NCBI GenBank assembly: GCA_023159155.1
Contig: JAJNNX010000023.1
Span: forward strand, 434,001 to 498,000
Source of the DNA: Ustulina deusta
Taxonomy: Eukaryota; Ascomycota; Sordariomycetes; Xylariales; Xylariaceae
Length of the DNA stretch: 64,000 nucleotides
Direction: 5' to 3'
Below are positions 11,947-23,584 of the stretch, one piece after another (within the stretch, counting starts at the first letter, position 1; each line of letters begins with the position of its first letter). The notes beneath the pieces are model-generated. The model saw only the letters and a list, made by a program, of their open reading frames with translations, was not told the origin of the DNA and searched no databases. The translations under genes and the position numbers were made by a program.

Positions 11947-14852
11947 AATCTCGGCGCCGAGTGGCAGAGCGGTATAGGAGAATGCGGGGAGAATGCGACG
12001 AGGAAACATACCCCACATATTACATAGTGCCTTTGTTCCATGTGTGGATTGGGGCCAAGATATTAGAGAAAAGACCCTTCTAAGGGCTGTTAGATGATAA
12101 CCCCGGCAGCAGCCATATCAAGAACAACTGGAACGTACAAAATGGAATGGAGTGGAGTACGGTAGAGGCCTAGAAACAACCATGCTGAGATATACGTGAG
12201 ACATGTCGTTCAAAGGAAAAGAATGCCAGTAACATTTGATGAGTCGCACTCTACATTTCCCCTTACGAGTATGCTATGTGGTAACTGGAAGGGCGATAGC
12301 CTCGATAAGTCACCAAGAACAAAACGGAAGAGGGGTTATGCACATTGGATAGGCAGTTGGTAGACCATATAAACTCTTTGAAGAACCGATGAGGACGTTA
12401 TTAAAGTGAATAAACAGCTCGCTTATGTGATAAGGGCAGTATCTCAGCGATTGGACGACATCGTCACAAATCGGGAGGGGCAAAAGAACGCGATGTTTGA
12501 GAACAATCAGCATGATTGATTCGTCTACGTCCACTACTAATCCCTCCCCAAACTTACAAAAACTCCACGAATAGCGCTGTCGACGGTCTTGCTTCTGAAG
12601 ATGGAGAATGCCCGAGGGGGACCGTTTTGCTGCCGAAGCGAAACCGTCGAGGTGCCGTTTCCAACTCACTGGTTCGCGCCCAAGCACTGCTCTGAAAATC
12701 AATCGCGGGGTCGAAGTGAGGCGTCGACGGTTACTAGGCAGCAGCTCTCATGGAGTCGGCAACGCCTGGCGGTACAGTACGAATCGCTGATAGCTGGCTG
12801 TTTGTCTGTTGGCGCCGATCATCTTTGCGGTCGTGTGATCAAATGTTCCCCACCTGCCGACAGCGTACTGTTGATAAGCCTGCGTGGAATTTCGGTGAGC
12901 GAGGCTCGACTGATATTGTTGTTAACCGAACCAATTGTCCTCGCCCACGCATATGCCGCATAAATAGCCCCCAAATGACATGGTTGTATTAAGGTGGACG
13001 TGTGACCGGCCTCTGTACTATGTGGTGTTGTCTCCCACATCTCCATGTCATGGCCTCAATGGCCTCAGGTTCACTACTCCCGGTGTTTAACCGGGGGAAG
13101 AATCCGAACACGGAGAGGGCTTCGGGGGAGCATCGCGCAACGATATGCTGACATGGAGCTGTCGGAATCATGTTTCACCGATATTGATGTCGGTTCCACA
13201 ACACGTGAATGAAACGACAGTACTAGAGACGGATATCTGTCACGTTGACCATCGATATGAATGAAGGGAAGTAGAGGACCTGCTAGGGCTACTGGCTACC
13301 CAATAGGCATCGTCATGGATGGTGATGGGAAGGGACTAGAAGCTTGGGACAAGAAAGGGAAAGCTATGAATGGAACATGAAGGTCTGGCAGGTTCCGACG
13401 CGAAATGTTTAAGAAAATACTATCAGAAAGGGCGTCTGAGATTTGTGTTGGAATACAAAAGTCTCTGCATGATGAACAGAACCTGGATGAAAGGGAGAAA
13501 AGGTAAGAGAAGGGAGAAAAATACGAACCTTAGGCTTCCCGCAAGCCTGACATAGAGCAGTCTCGGAGGCCAGTAACCGTATCAGAAGAGAAGGGAGGAT
13601 GTTCATCTTTTTATAGTCAAGGTAGATATCGACGATGGAGACTACCGCCACTCATACCCTCTATAGAAGGAGTCCCACCTAAGCAGCCCTTCGAACCAAC
13701 TTGAGGTCGGAAGTGTGTCTTGCAATATCGTCCAGTCGACACCCTTTAACACGGAGTCTAATTGGATGGGCGATCACGTTCACGCGTTTCTCATTGGCAA
13801 AGAAACCCCAGAAATATACCCCCCAGTCGAGGCTGGCATGGTGGTTTCCCGCGCGGCGATGATTGGTCAACAGAGATTTGTAGTGCATGAGAAATATGCC
13901 CGCAGTAGGCACCGGGCATCGAGCTGACACCTCGTCTGCATGAGTGCACCAGCCAGGGCCACGAAGGAGGCGGCTTGTGAGGGGGCGGAATGCAGAACTT
14001 ACGCAGTACTCTAGGATCCTAGTCCTATGCTCCAATGGCCATGAGGGCATCCCACAGGTTATTGCAAAATCTGCTGCAGGCGGCATGCGTAGCGTCGCGT
14101 TCGGGTGCGGAGACGGCCACCAATCATGGTGATCAAATCAAGGTAGTGCTGACCGCCCGGCCTGTTTATGCAGAGTGAGGTAACATTCCTGGGTAAAGCG
14201 GCGCAAAGGCGATGTCTTGAGAAAACACTGTTTATATTTCGTGAACCGTATTCCCACCTTGATGACATTCGTGAATTACGAGGTGCCACTGCGCTTCCGG
14301 AACTACTCTAGGCGTCGAATTCGGCTTCGTGCGAACTGGATTGCATTGCCCAGTATGTCTGTCTTGTTGAAAAGGTATACTATGCAAGCGAAACGGGGTA
14401 CTGGTAGTGAAGGGTCTTGTGGCCCCCAAAGCACATTAGTAGAAGTACGTATATATGCTGACTTGCTCGTGGATGCGTGGCCCCCAATGAACGACAGAGG
14501 GTGAAGCTGTGCGTGGCACTTATGGAGATGACATTGCATCTTACGACCTGTCGGTCATGTCATGGAAGCTCTTGGCATTGCCATGGAATGGATAGAAGCG
14601 CCGGTGAGATGATATGATGCCGTGGTGTGCTGCATAGTGTAGGTAGTACCGGTACTCGGGATACTATACTCGGTTAGATATGTTGATATGGTGGGAGTGC
14701 ATGTATGTAGTGTAGACCTGTGCACGAAGGTTCGCTGGATGCTCGGGTGCCTGCTCGATGACGCCCCCAACTCGCGTGCATCGTGAAGCAGGCTGCAGGC
14801 TGCAGGCTGCCTACATTGTAGGAGAGGAAGAGGTGACGACCAAAAGTTAGGA

Positions 14853-14886
14853 CTGGCGCTAACAGGATTTGAACCTGGACTCATCT
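14853..14886 (-). pseudogene. 3' half of a tRNA (relic)
   Basis: Read on the minus strand, this contains a T-arm with loop TTCAAAT flanked by CAGG and CCTG, followed by TAGCGCCA, which would be the 3' side of an acceptor stem whose 5' side should be GGCGCTA. No matching 5' half with an A-box was found within about 300 bases upstream on the same strand, so this looks like a tRNA fragment, possibly of mitochondrial or SINE origin, rather than a functional gene. Confidence 0.35.
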
Positions 14887-15438
14887 AACTGGAACCAACA
14901 TCTCCCTCTGTACAATGTACTGTAGGTACTAGTAGAAAAGTGATGTCCACGAATCTTCTACATGTGCATACTGCAGGGTACGAGTAAGGTTTCAAGTCTC
15001 ACAGTATCATTGGAAAGGGTTGCTGATTGGATTCGGCGGATGAGGACTCGGGAGCTTCCAGTGTGCATTGCAGTGTAGTACGCATACTTACACAGTAGTA
15101 GTTCTACGACTACCTACCTACTTGTATAAACCTAGAATATTTTGCCATGTTCATCTGGTTAGGCTTAGCGCAGTCACCACTTTCGCTCACTGGGTCGGCT
15201 CCTCTAATTCTAAGTCAGGTGACTGAGGAATGATGGCATTTATGTATAATATATCCAAAAGGAGAACGGTTCTCTAAACGGTTGCGAGTGCACGGATCAG
15301 GCTTTAGGAGTATGGGCAGCCCCGCGGTACCGCCTCAGGTAACCCCACAGCAACGCAGCACTCGAACTTGGACCCTAGCCCCACTGTCATGTAAACAAAT
15401 CTTGCTATCAATTTCTTGTCAGTCATCAACAATTTCTG

Positions 15439-16869
15439 ATGTCGATGTCTAAAATATCTATCCGAAAACCTCAGCCTCTTCCACCGTGTGCGTTCGATCC
15501 AGCCCAACGCCACTCCCGGATTCAGTTCCTACACCCCGGTTACAACAATGGCGACAATGTGCTGTTAGAATTGCCGTGCGTCGACAGTACCGACTCGGGT
15601 TGGGGTGTACATTACCTCACTGCCCTCACAGCGTGTCAGACCCTTGCGGGGAATGCCTGGAATGGCTACCTGGCGCTGGATACCCAAGGACAACAGCACG
15701 TCGGGACTGACCTAAGCTGGGACACGGCTCTAACCAAGCCTCAGTACTGGTTTGTGGTGCGCGACCGCCCTGAGTACGCCGTCGTACCCAATTTTCAAGA
15801 ATGGCGGTTCCCGCCCGATCTGCCCGCCGCCTGGCCGTCCCCCGTCGGCCTTGCATCCAGTGACGACGTCGCCACCCTTTTCATCTAGCCCACGCTGTCT
15901 TGTAACGAATTCCCTTGGTATCCACCATGCACACTTGATTCCGAAGGGCGAGGAGACATGGTATCGCCAGAACAACATGCATCGCTTTGTGTCTAACGCG
16001 TATATGGACGTCAACAACCCCCTCAATCGGATTGCGCTGTGTTATGACCTACATCGTAAGTTGGATAATCGCGTGTTTGCCTTCGTACCTAAGGGCGGCC
16101 GCTACGTTGTACACACATTATTGGACATGGCGAGCATTACAGCCGAAGCACTACCCGAATTCGTTTCAGCATACCATAACCTACCTGTACAGCGCCTTGG
16201 CCCAATTCCGCGTGAATATTTATTTGCGCGCTTCGCCTTTAATATATTCATGTTTGCTAAGAGCTTTTTAACATCCTGCTTCGTTCCTCGCAAAGTGTTG
16301 CGGTATCATATTGACGACAATGGCCAGACGGACCTCCAGGGTCCTGTTGATATGAAGCCCGCCCAGTTGATAGCCGCCTTCGGTAGCAGTAGCAGTAAGA
16401 GCGACAGCCCTAAAAAGCGGAGCAGGTCGACTCGTGGCAGTGACGCGGCTGATGAGTCGGAAGGATGTGAATTAGAGGATTGATTGCCTTGGGAGCAGAA
16501 ACGGGCTGACGATGAAGCCTGGTGGGAGGATGTCATGGCGTTTGAGAGGGAAGAGCGAAGGGGCCGGCCCAGGACTAGGAAACGGTTGAATTCTTCATGG
16601 GAGGATGGCGATGAGAGGGGCCAGTCTCGCGTGTGAAAAGGCGTATCCAGTCTGAGAGGTCACTCCTTCCTTCAACACCATCGCTCGTGGATATGGGTTT
16701 TAGTACTGCTTCAGATATTAGTGGTTCACCAGCTAACTTAGAAAGGGAGCTAGAGCAAAAAGAGAAGGGTAGTAGGAAGACAGATACACCGACAACAAGG
16801 CCCCACGGAGATGCAACACTAAAACTCGATGTTTCTAATATTGCTATAAATACCTTCCAGGGATCTTAA
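15439..16869 (+). pseudogene. HNH-endonuclease-domain protein, broken by frameshift and nonsense
   Basis: Remains of a fungal HNH_2-type nuclease-domain protein, a family often multicopy in Sordariomycetes. Frame 1 (from ATG 15439) carries the N-terminal region through ASSDDVAT. The homology then continues in another frame with RCLVTNS, the HNH core HAHLIPKGEETW, NNMHRFV, and the downstream DVNNPLNRIALCYDLHRKLD. A frameshift therefore lies at about 15870-15890, with too little room for a GT-AG intron. A TGA at 16481-16483 interrupts the frame, after which family-like sequence (WEQKRADDEAWWEDVMAFE and an Arg-rich stretch) continues to a TGA at 16634. A further shifted open stretch to 16869 may be the original tail. 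Role unknown; no longer able to make full-length protein. Confidence 0.7.
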
Positions 16870-19217
16870 CAGGCCTTCAGCGAAAGACTGTTGCTAATAC
16901 TATGCAGAAGATCCATCGGCCCGGTTTATTTTCCTGCTTCGCCCAGGAACATGTACTCTTCTAATGCTTGCGGAGTCTGGGTCGACTTGGAACTTTGAGA
17001 TGACGTGGAATCTAGGGACGTTGCAGCCAAGAGGCTATTATCGTTTTCCGTTTGCGGCAGTATTTTTACGTTTTACATTAATTGGCATAATTATCAGTAA
17101 TGTAATCTAGGTTTTAAAAGCGGCATGGCTCAGGTAAAGTCCCCATTCCAATATAGGATGGTAAAACCGATTTCAGAGGTAGTATACATGAGAGATTTGG
17201 GGGTATTTTGACCGGGTTGGATCCTGGGATTCTTATTAATTCTGCCTGAGCACTGCAGGTGTGGTCGCTTGAGTACTTGTAGCTCCCAGCCGAATGCGGC
17301 TGACAGACCAGGCTGGCAAGTTCCGATCATATCAGTTGTAATTAGTTGCACGTCGCAGGTATATGCGTGGATCATTCTACCTAGATAAGCTAGCTGAGCC
17401 TCTGAATCTGGTTAAGTCATCATACCAACACAGACAGTTAACCCAGCGGCCCGGCGCTCTGTCCACAGAGTAGATAGTGCACACCAGGGACAGGATATCA
17501 GATAGCTAACATACCCCTCACGTACATGCTTGGAGGTTCAATATGTACGCCTATGCGTACAGAGTCGGTGGCCGTCGAGGGAGGTATTTGCGGCTAGGAT
17601 GTCGGGGTCTTCAGCCGCACAGCATCATCGGCATACTTTTCACTCGCCCTTAATCAAAGACCTGACGTAGTATAGTTACACTTTAAGCTGCCTAAATAGT
17701 AAGTTCTAATTTTAATTTGACAATTTTAAAAAATTTATGTTTTTAATGTTTGTTTTTTGGCCGGATTGGGTAGGTGACTGTTATGTGTTACTTTTTTCCC
17801 CCTCTCCCGTTTTACTTCCCTTCCTTTTTACCGCCACCACGCCCTACCTAGTGTATTCCTGTTTTTCTTTTCTTTTTTCTTTTTCACATTTATGATAAAA
17901 AGCATTTATTGAATTGTTGGTGCCAAAAGACTTGTAATTTGCGAATAGAGAAGATCATTCATGGTATTCTTTTAACCCTCATCTGCCCAGTATGTGGCCG
18001 GCAACCTGTCAAATCCGAACCAACAACCCTCAACTGTTCCTTGATTTCCACCTCGGGTATGAGTGAATACTACGTGAGGTAGACATTATCTCTGTTGTAT
18101 GGTATGGGGGACTCCAATTTCGGATGGCAGAACCTCCAGTCGTCGAGGCTTCCATACCAACTCTTCGATATTTGTATGCAATATGGAGGGCAACATCTAC
18201 AACGATGATAACAATAAACCCGATTTAACAAAGCAGCTATCCACTTTGATCGCCCAAGCAACTGAAGTTCGTAAGGAAAAACGTTATGTAGCTAATTCGA
18301 GGCTGAAAGAACCAGTCTGGATACGACTCGACCCCAAGGCCCTAGAGGGATTATATTTTCGAGGAAAGTCGTAAACTTACTTAGTCCAAAATAGGCGTGG
18401 AAAGGGCAACCTTAGGCATATTTATGTTTGGTTCCTTCACATCCTCTGCAGTGTCTGACAGCGAGCGCAATAACAAAAAAAGTAACGGAGTCGGTATCAA
18501 TACCAGCGCCCTCTGAATAGGCAGCATGATTATAACCTCTTTTAGTAATATTATAGAGCTCGCTCCAAAAGAAAACAAAACTTGTGTTAAAAATTGTTAA
18601 GCTAGTAGGCAGTATACAATGTTGTAAAAATAATAAAATAATCATCATAGAGCCTGCGTACTTGCTGGGCATGGCCAGGTCTCCTTTCCCACGAACACCG
18701 CCTCTGATAATATATCACAAAGATCTTCATTCTAAAGTCACTCAAGCGAAATATCTTTCATTCCATCAAGCACGCCGGCCGGCAAGCCGTTAACCCGGTC
18801 CTCATTTTACTCCGGCCCCTACCGCGGGTATAACCAACAGCATGCACGTACTATTATTTGCATTTAACTGTTCGGTCGTAGTTTAATCTGGTAATCTTTA
18901 ATATTCCTATCGACAACAGACCGCCAAACCAGCCCCAAGAGCTTGGTAAAGCTGCGAGAACAATTTCCAGAGATGGATACTTATGGCCGCTAAGTTATCC
19001 TATACTAGCGGATTACAATCAAACATAAAGTATAACAAGTAAGAAAAGTATTTAGAAATGATATTAATAATGCTTGCGATTATTAAGTGCGGTTATTATA
19101 CCCTCCTATTCAGTAGCTCAATGCGATTACCTAATAGGGAAGTTGGTGGCTCTCCTAGTCCTAGGATATAAGGTGGTATGCGCGAAAAATCCTCAACGCT
19201 GCAAAGAGCAATTTCAT
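16870..19217. other. AT-rich spacer
   Basis: Contains T-rich and pyrimidine-rich stretches (17.7-17.9 kb) and no recognisable gene. A 63-codon ATG frame at 18183-18374 on the plus strand is polar and charged, but no family or splice continuation could be identified. Confidence 0.45.
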
Positions 19218-19246
19218 GGCGTGATGGCCGAGTGGTTAAGGCGACA

Positions 19247-19299
19247 GTAAGGCAATCGCTTTATCATCCAGTGCCCATCATAGGCTAATTCCTTTCTAG
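19247..19299 (+). other. Spliceosomal-type intron 1 inside tRNA-Leu (53 nt)
   Basis: Begins GTAAGG, has a branch-site-like GGCTAAT followed by the pyrimidine tract TTCCTTTC and ends TAG. It splits the 5' strand of the anticodon stem between positions 29 and 30. Length, donor, branch and acceptor match mRNA introns elsewhere in this window. It does not show the bulge-helix-bulge position expected of ordinary tRNA introns. Confidence 0.65.
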
Positions 19300-19341
19300 G
19301 GCTTAAGAACTTATGAGTCCTGTTGATGAAAGTCGCGCGAG

Positions 19342-19391
19342 GTAAGGGTCACTTATGCATAACAGCAAAACTAGAACTAACATGAATACAG
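19342..19391 (+). other. Spliceosomal-type intron 2 inside tRNA-Leu (50 nt)
   Basis: Begins GTAAGG, contains the perfect branch site ACTAAC twelve bases before the end, and ends ACAG. It lies exactly between T-stem position 53 and T-loop position 54, within the B-box promoter. The intron's own terminal AG replaces the AG of the exon, so the B-box core remains readable in DNA. Confidence 0.65.
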
Positions 19392-19416
19392 TTCGAACCT
19401 CGCTCACGTCACGATA

Positions 19417-19424
19417 TTTTTTTT
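19417..19424 (+). terminator. Pol III terminator (T8) after tRNA-Leu
   Basis: A run of eight T starts six bases after the last tRNA base. This is the usual RNA polymerase III stop signal and supports the view that the tRNA gene is, or recently was, transcribed. Confidence 0.6.
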
Positions 19425-20822
19425 GCTGTTTTTTTTCTTTCTCTTTTACCATTTTTCGCGGGCAGGGAGGGGGCACGACCTGACGTTGTGTCACGTCACA
19501 TGTGACGAACGCGCGGGGTACATACCTACTATGTCGCTGTCCCCTTTGGATTATTTTGTTGGCATGCTTGTTACTTTCGCCCCAAATCATTCTCTTCAAT
19601 TACTTAGGTAGTAGTATGTGTGTTATTATGCATTGGCATAATTTACTTACATTTCTAAAACACCTATGTCCTAACCTGGGTCAAATACTTTCTCGATTCT
19701 CACTTGCGAATCTTTCCCCAATCCGCGTTCTGATGATGCCGAACCCCGCAATTTTTAACCACACCGCGAAGGATACCCTGTTTGTTTCTTGTAGTTCTGA
19801 CTATTCTAATGAATGTTGTTTTTAATCCGTTAATTACTACTGGCCAGTCAGTAAGCCTTTATTTAACCCAGAGCTCAACGAACAGCAATACAATGAATCG
19901 AGTAGATAAAAAGGGTTCTATGTAGAATCTCGGCGGTTAGTGTGAGGATGGCCATCGCGAGCCGCTATGTTTGAGCTGTAAACGGAAGAGGGATGTCCCT
20001 CGTGACGAGTAGATTGTTCCGTTCTTGGTTCTCAAGGGGGATTGATGCTTCCTTTCACCACCATGATAGACTAGTTTTACCAGCGACTTTCTCGAAATTC
20101 GCCTCTGGCAATAACCCAGGATTGATAATTACGTAAATTATTACTAGACAATTGAAATTTCCAATGTTTCTGCTAGAATTGGGAGAGCTGACGTGAGGAA
20201 AAACGGCGATGGCTCCAAGCCTAAGTAATTAGAGAGCACGGTATAGAATATAATATAGTAACTTAAGGTCCAGACTAGGTACCTACCTAGGTAGAAAGTA
20301 TATATGTACCTACAGGTACTAAAGTAAGATTCTAGGCTATCTGGAGGGCGGTACGACCGCTGGGACCGCTGTAACTTAGGTAGCGAGGTACATATAGGTA
20401 GGTCCCCCTCACCAACAAAAACTACCCCTCAGTACCTGGGCAGTCGGTTCACCCCACCAAACCCATGCACCGTCCTTACCGACAACAGCTTAGAGTACAA
20501 TTCCTCCGACCGAGTCATCCTCATAATTAACTAGGTTAGCAAATTCACCCAGGCTTGCTCCGTGTTATCTCCCAATGCCGAACAACATGTCAGATTGATT
20601 CACTGGCTTCTCCCCTCAGCAAACCTACCTTCATGCCGCCTTGAATATCCACCAGGAGCCGGCTTCTGCGCCGTCTGTGCATGCATCCGTTCATCCAGCC
20701 ATCCACCTCCACATCCACCGTCACACCGATCGCATCCCGTCTTCTCCTATGACTAGGAAGACTCGGAATCGTACGAATTGTGTGACAGAAGCGGCGCGAG
20801 CATCCGTCGATCAGCCGGTATC
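19425..20822. other. Spacer and long upstream region of pantothenate kinase
   Basis: AT-rich sequence with a cluster of ACCTACCTAGGTA-like repeats at 20270-20405, then CA/CCAT-rich sequence (20640-20740) that is probably the leader of the pantothenate kinase mRNA. No gene seen. Confidence 0.5.
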
Positions 20823-22472
20823 ATGTTGTCCCATGATCATACCAGCGCCCACGCCGACACAGCCATCGCTCCCGGTGACGATGCCGAGCATCGCGATAGT
20901 GCTCCCCGACCGCGCGCCATGACGAGCACGGCCGAGATCGACAGCACCATATCGCATCCCGGCTCGGTGCGCATCAACGTCAAGGGTGCTTTTATTGTCG
21001 ATGGCACCGACCAGCCGGCCACGCCCGCCAATGGCTATTCCAATGCCAACGGGAGCTACCACGAGGGCAAGGACATCAGGCTACCCAACCACACCGCCGT
21101 CGTCAGCCACATAGCCGTCGATGTAAGTGTTGCGCCGCGCCCACGCTCTCTCTGACCCTGACCCTGGACAGACGATACCTGACGCATGACGCATGGCGGA
21201 CCCGAAGACTGACATGGGACGCTTAGATTGGTGGTTCTTTGGCCAAGCTCGTCTACTTCTCTCGTGAGGCGCATTCGACCGAGCCCGGTGGAAGGCTTAA
21301 CTTCCATTCCTTCGAGACCGATCGTGTCGATGATTGTATCGAGTTCATGCGACACCTCAAAGACAATCAACTGGCTCTCAATGGCTCCAAGCCAAAAGAC
21401 CTGTGTATCATGGCCACCGGAGGCGGCGCTTTCAAATACCATGACAGGATAAAGAAAGCTCTGGGCGTCGATGTACTGCGCGAAGAGGAAATGGCTTGTC
21501 TAATAATAGGTGTGGTCTCCCGTACACCCAAGTGTTCTGCCTGAAAAAACGGGAATTCTGACAGCACACGCGACAGGACTTGACTTCTTCATTACCGAGA
21601 TACCCCGCGAGGTTTTTACTTATTCAGAAACGGAACCCATGCAGTTCGTACAGCCCGCGGCCAACATCTACCCCTATATGCTCGTCAACATTGGGTCCGG
21701 TGTCAGCATCCTTAAGGTGTCCGGCCCGAGGAACTACGAACGTGTAGGTGGCACTTCACTTGGCGGTGGCACATTATGGGGTCTGCTATCTCTCCTCACA
21801 TCGGCTGACAGTTTCGACGATATGCTCGATATGGCCGCTCAAGGTGACAACGCCAAGGTCGACATGCTGGTGGGGGACATCTATGGCACCGACTACAACA
21901 AGATCGGGCTCAAGAGCACCGCCATCGCGAGTTCTTTTGGAAAGGTATTTCGGATGAAGAGAGAAGCCGAGAACGAGGTCGAGGCCGAAGACAACAGCAA
22001 CCTCACACACCATCCTCATCAACCCGACCAGCAAATACAGGCTCCCCCGGGTAGCACCACTCCCTCATCACAATTGAAGACCCATGCCGATTCGTCGTCC
22101 CGGTTTTCCGCCTCCGATATTTCACGTTCACTACTCTACGCCATCAGCAACAACATCGGGCAAATCGCATACCTGCACTCCCACATCCACGGCTTGTCGC
22201 ATATCTACTTTGGCGGATCTTTCATCCGCGGCCACCCACAGACTATGAACACACTAAGCTACGCCATCCGGTTCTGGAGTAAAGGCCGGAAACAAGCGTA
22301 CTTCCTCCGCCACGAGGGCTACCTCGGTGCCGTCGGCGCGTTCCTCAACCGGCAACCTCATAACTGGGGGCGAAGGGGTAGCTTTGAGGAGGACGGGGCC
22401 GCGTTCGAAGATCGCCTGCGGGCTCGCACTAGCGGGGGCCGTGGTGAAGGCGAGCCAGAGACGGCTCTTTAA
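20823..22472 (+). CDS. Pantothenate kinase (eukaryotic type II)
   Basis: Phosphorylates pantothenate with ATP, the first and regulated step of coenzyme A synthesis, in the cytosol. Three exons, 20823-21122, 21227-21509 and 21577-22472, join in phase and give 492 residues. Family signatures: DIGGSLAKLVYF across the first junction (ATP-binding phosphate-1 loop), MATGGGAFKYHD, the acetyl-CoA-sensitive core with LDFFITEIPREVFTY, NIGSGVSILKV and VGGTSLGGGTLWGL (phosphate-2), and ISNNIGQIAYLHS near the C-terminus. Residues about 295-345 form a polar His/Gln/Pro/Ser-rich insertion, common in fungal enzymes. An internal ATG at 20919 would give 460 residues; the first in-frame ATG is preferred. No damage seen. 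Confidence 0.92.
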
Positions 22473-23584
22473 TCCGAACTTACCATGTCAACCGAAGCTA
22501 AATGAAACCGTGAATAAGCCCTGAAAATCCGGCCCCTTTTTTTTTCTTTTTTCTTGTTCTCCTTTCTTGGGCGGTTTTAGGCTAGAGGGTCAGGTTAGGG
22601 GCTGAGCATTGTTTTGCTAATTGATGGATGCCTTTTTATGTACCTATGTTGTTTGGCATGGCAAATAGCAGGCGCCGCGAAGCGTTCTTGCGAGATGACT
22701 TACATCTGCGTGTTTCGAGTTATGGCTGGAAGCCTTGGGTACCTACCAACCTACCTACCTTACCTATCTGGATTAATCTTTGGATTTGTCGGGGCGAATG
22801 GCCTTGACCATCTATCTAGGCAAAAAACCTGAAATATACTTGTATAGACAAAGTAGAAAACCGAGACAAGGAAACGTGAAGTGTGGATTTGTTTCTGTCG
22901 TTTGGGGTACTGGATACGTGAGTGTATGATTATGCTGGATTTTCTCATCGTCCAGACGTAGGTAGAGTCGTCATTGCGTGCCCCTTCCGATTTGATTTGG
23001 CACAATGAAACCCCTGATTAAACCCAGCTATGAGCGATTACAGCGGATAGGGGGAGACTCGTTTTATGTATTTCCATTGACATGAGATTTAGTCCCTTGT
23101 CAAGGCCAACTTCAGTCACGATAACACATAAGTAATTTCCCGAGGATAAAATTACTAGTATCACGGGCGGCGTGAACGAGACTGACTGCCCAAGGAAGAA
23201 CATGAGGTAATTGAGATAGTATTGCATTTTGTCTGCGTCTTGTTGCCCTGCGTATAGACTCTCGGTGCCGCCGTTGGTTGAAATAACTAGAAAACCGGAA
23301 GATTTAGGTTCATCCATCGTGACAATCGTGTATGGGATAGATGCTTGTAGTTCCCCATCCTTCCCTGCCTATAGAGGTATGAATGGAAGAGCCGATTTGA
23401 TCACGGGTAAATAGACGTATCTAGACCACTCTAGTCTACAAATATGAGAAAGTTGGGTAGCTCTATCGGCAGTTGCGCGATGGAATGATGATGTATTGAG
23501 GATAGTTTAGAATATGTAAATGAGCGTTGGTCGCCGGGCAGTCCATCTCTCGGTTCGTGTTCTTCTGTTATTTACCCTGAATAC
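22473..23584. other. Intergenic spacer
   Basis: T-rich 3' flank of the pantothenate kinase gene, a CCTACCTACC repeat cluster at 22739-22765 and otherwise unremarkable sequence. No supported gene. Confidence 0.5.

Larger units (their letters stand above)
8529..15438. other. Gene-poor 6.9 kb region
   Basis: No coding region here could be supported. Open frames of up to about 135 codons exist on both strands (for example 9432-9797 plus, 14086-13679 minus), but none shows a domain, a membrane pattern, splice-linked continuation or biased composition. Visible structure is limited to a 9-bp tandem repeat at 11920-11946, scattered runs of CCTACCTA-like sequence, and a half-tRNA relic at about 14853-14886. 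GC content is higher at 11.1-14.9 kb than in other spacers, so an old, eroded element is possible. Confidence 0.45.
19218..19411 (+). tRNA. tRNA-Leu(UAA) interrupted by two GT-AG introns plus a short anticodon-loop intron
   Basis: Removing 19247-19299 and 19342-19391 gives a complete type-II tRNA. The acceptor stem GGCGTGA pairs with TCACGTC (one G-U pair). The D-arm GCC/GGC has loop GAGTGGTTAA. The anticodon stem ACAGG/CCTGT carries anticodon TAA at 19304-19306. A 3-bp variable arm follows. The T-arm is GCGAG/CTCGC with loop TTCGAAC, with discriminator A at 19411. Ten extra nucleotides (about 19308-19317) sit at the canonical 37/38 intron site. The A-box (TGGCCGAGTGG) is intact. The B-box survives because intron 2 ends in CAG, so the DNA still reads AGTTCGAACC. 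Stem and loop sequences resemble known fungal tRNA-Leu(UAA). Mature length would be 81 nt before CCA addition. Confidence 0.75.

Noticed and set aside
15160..15172. TTAGCGC on the plus strand as possible partner of the half-tRNA acceptor
   Set aside because: Pairs only partly with the 3' acceptor strand, lies 300 bases away and is not followed on the minus strand by an A-box or D-arm.
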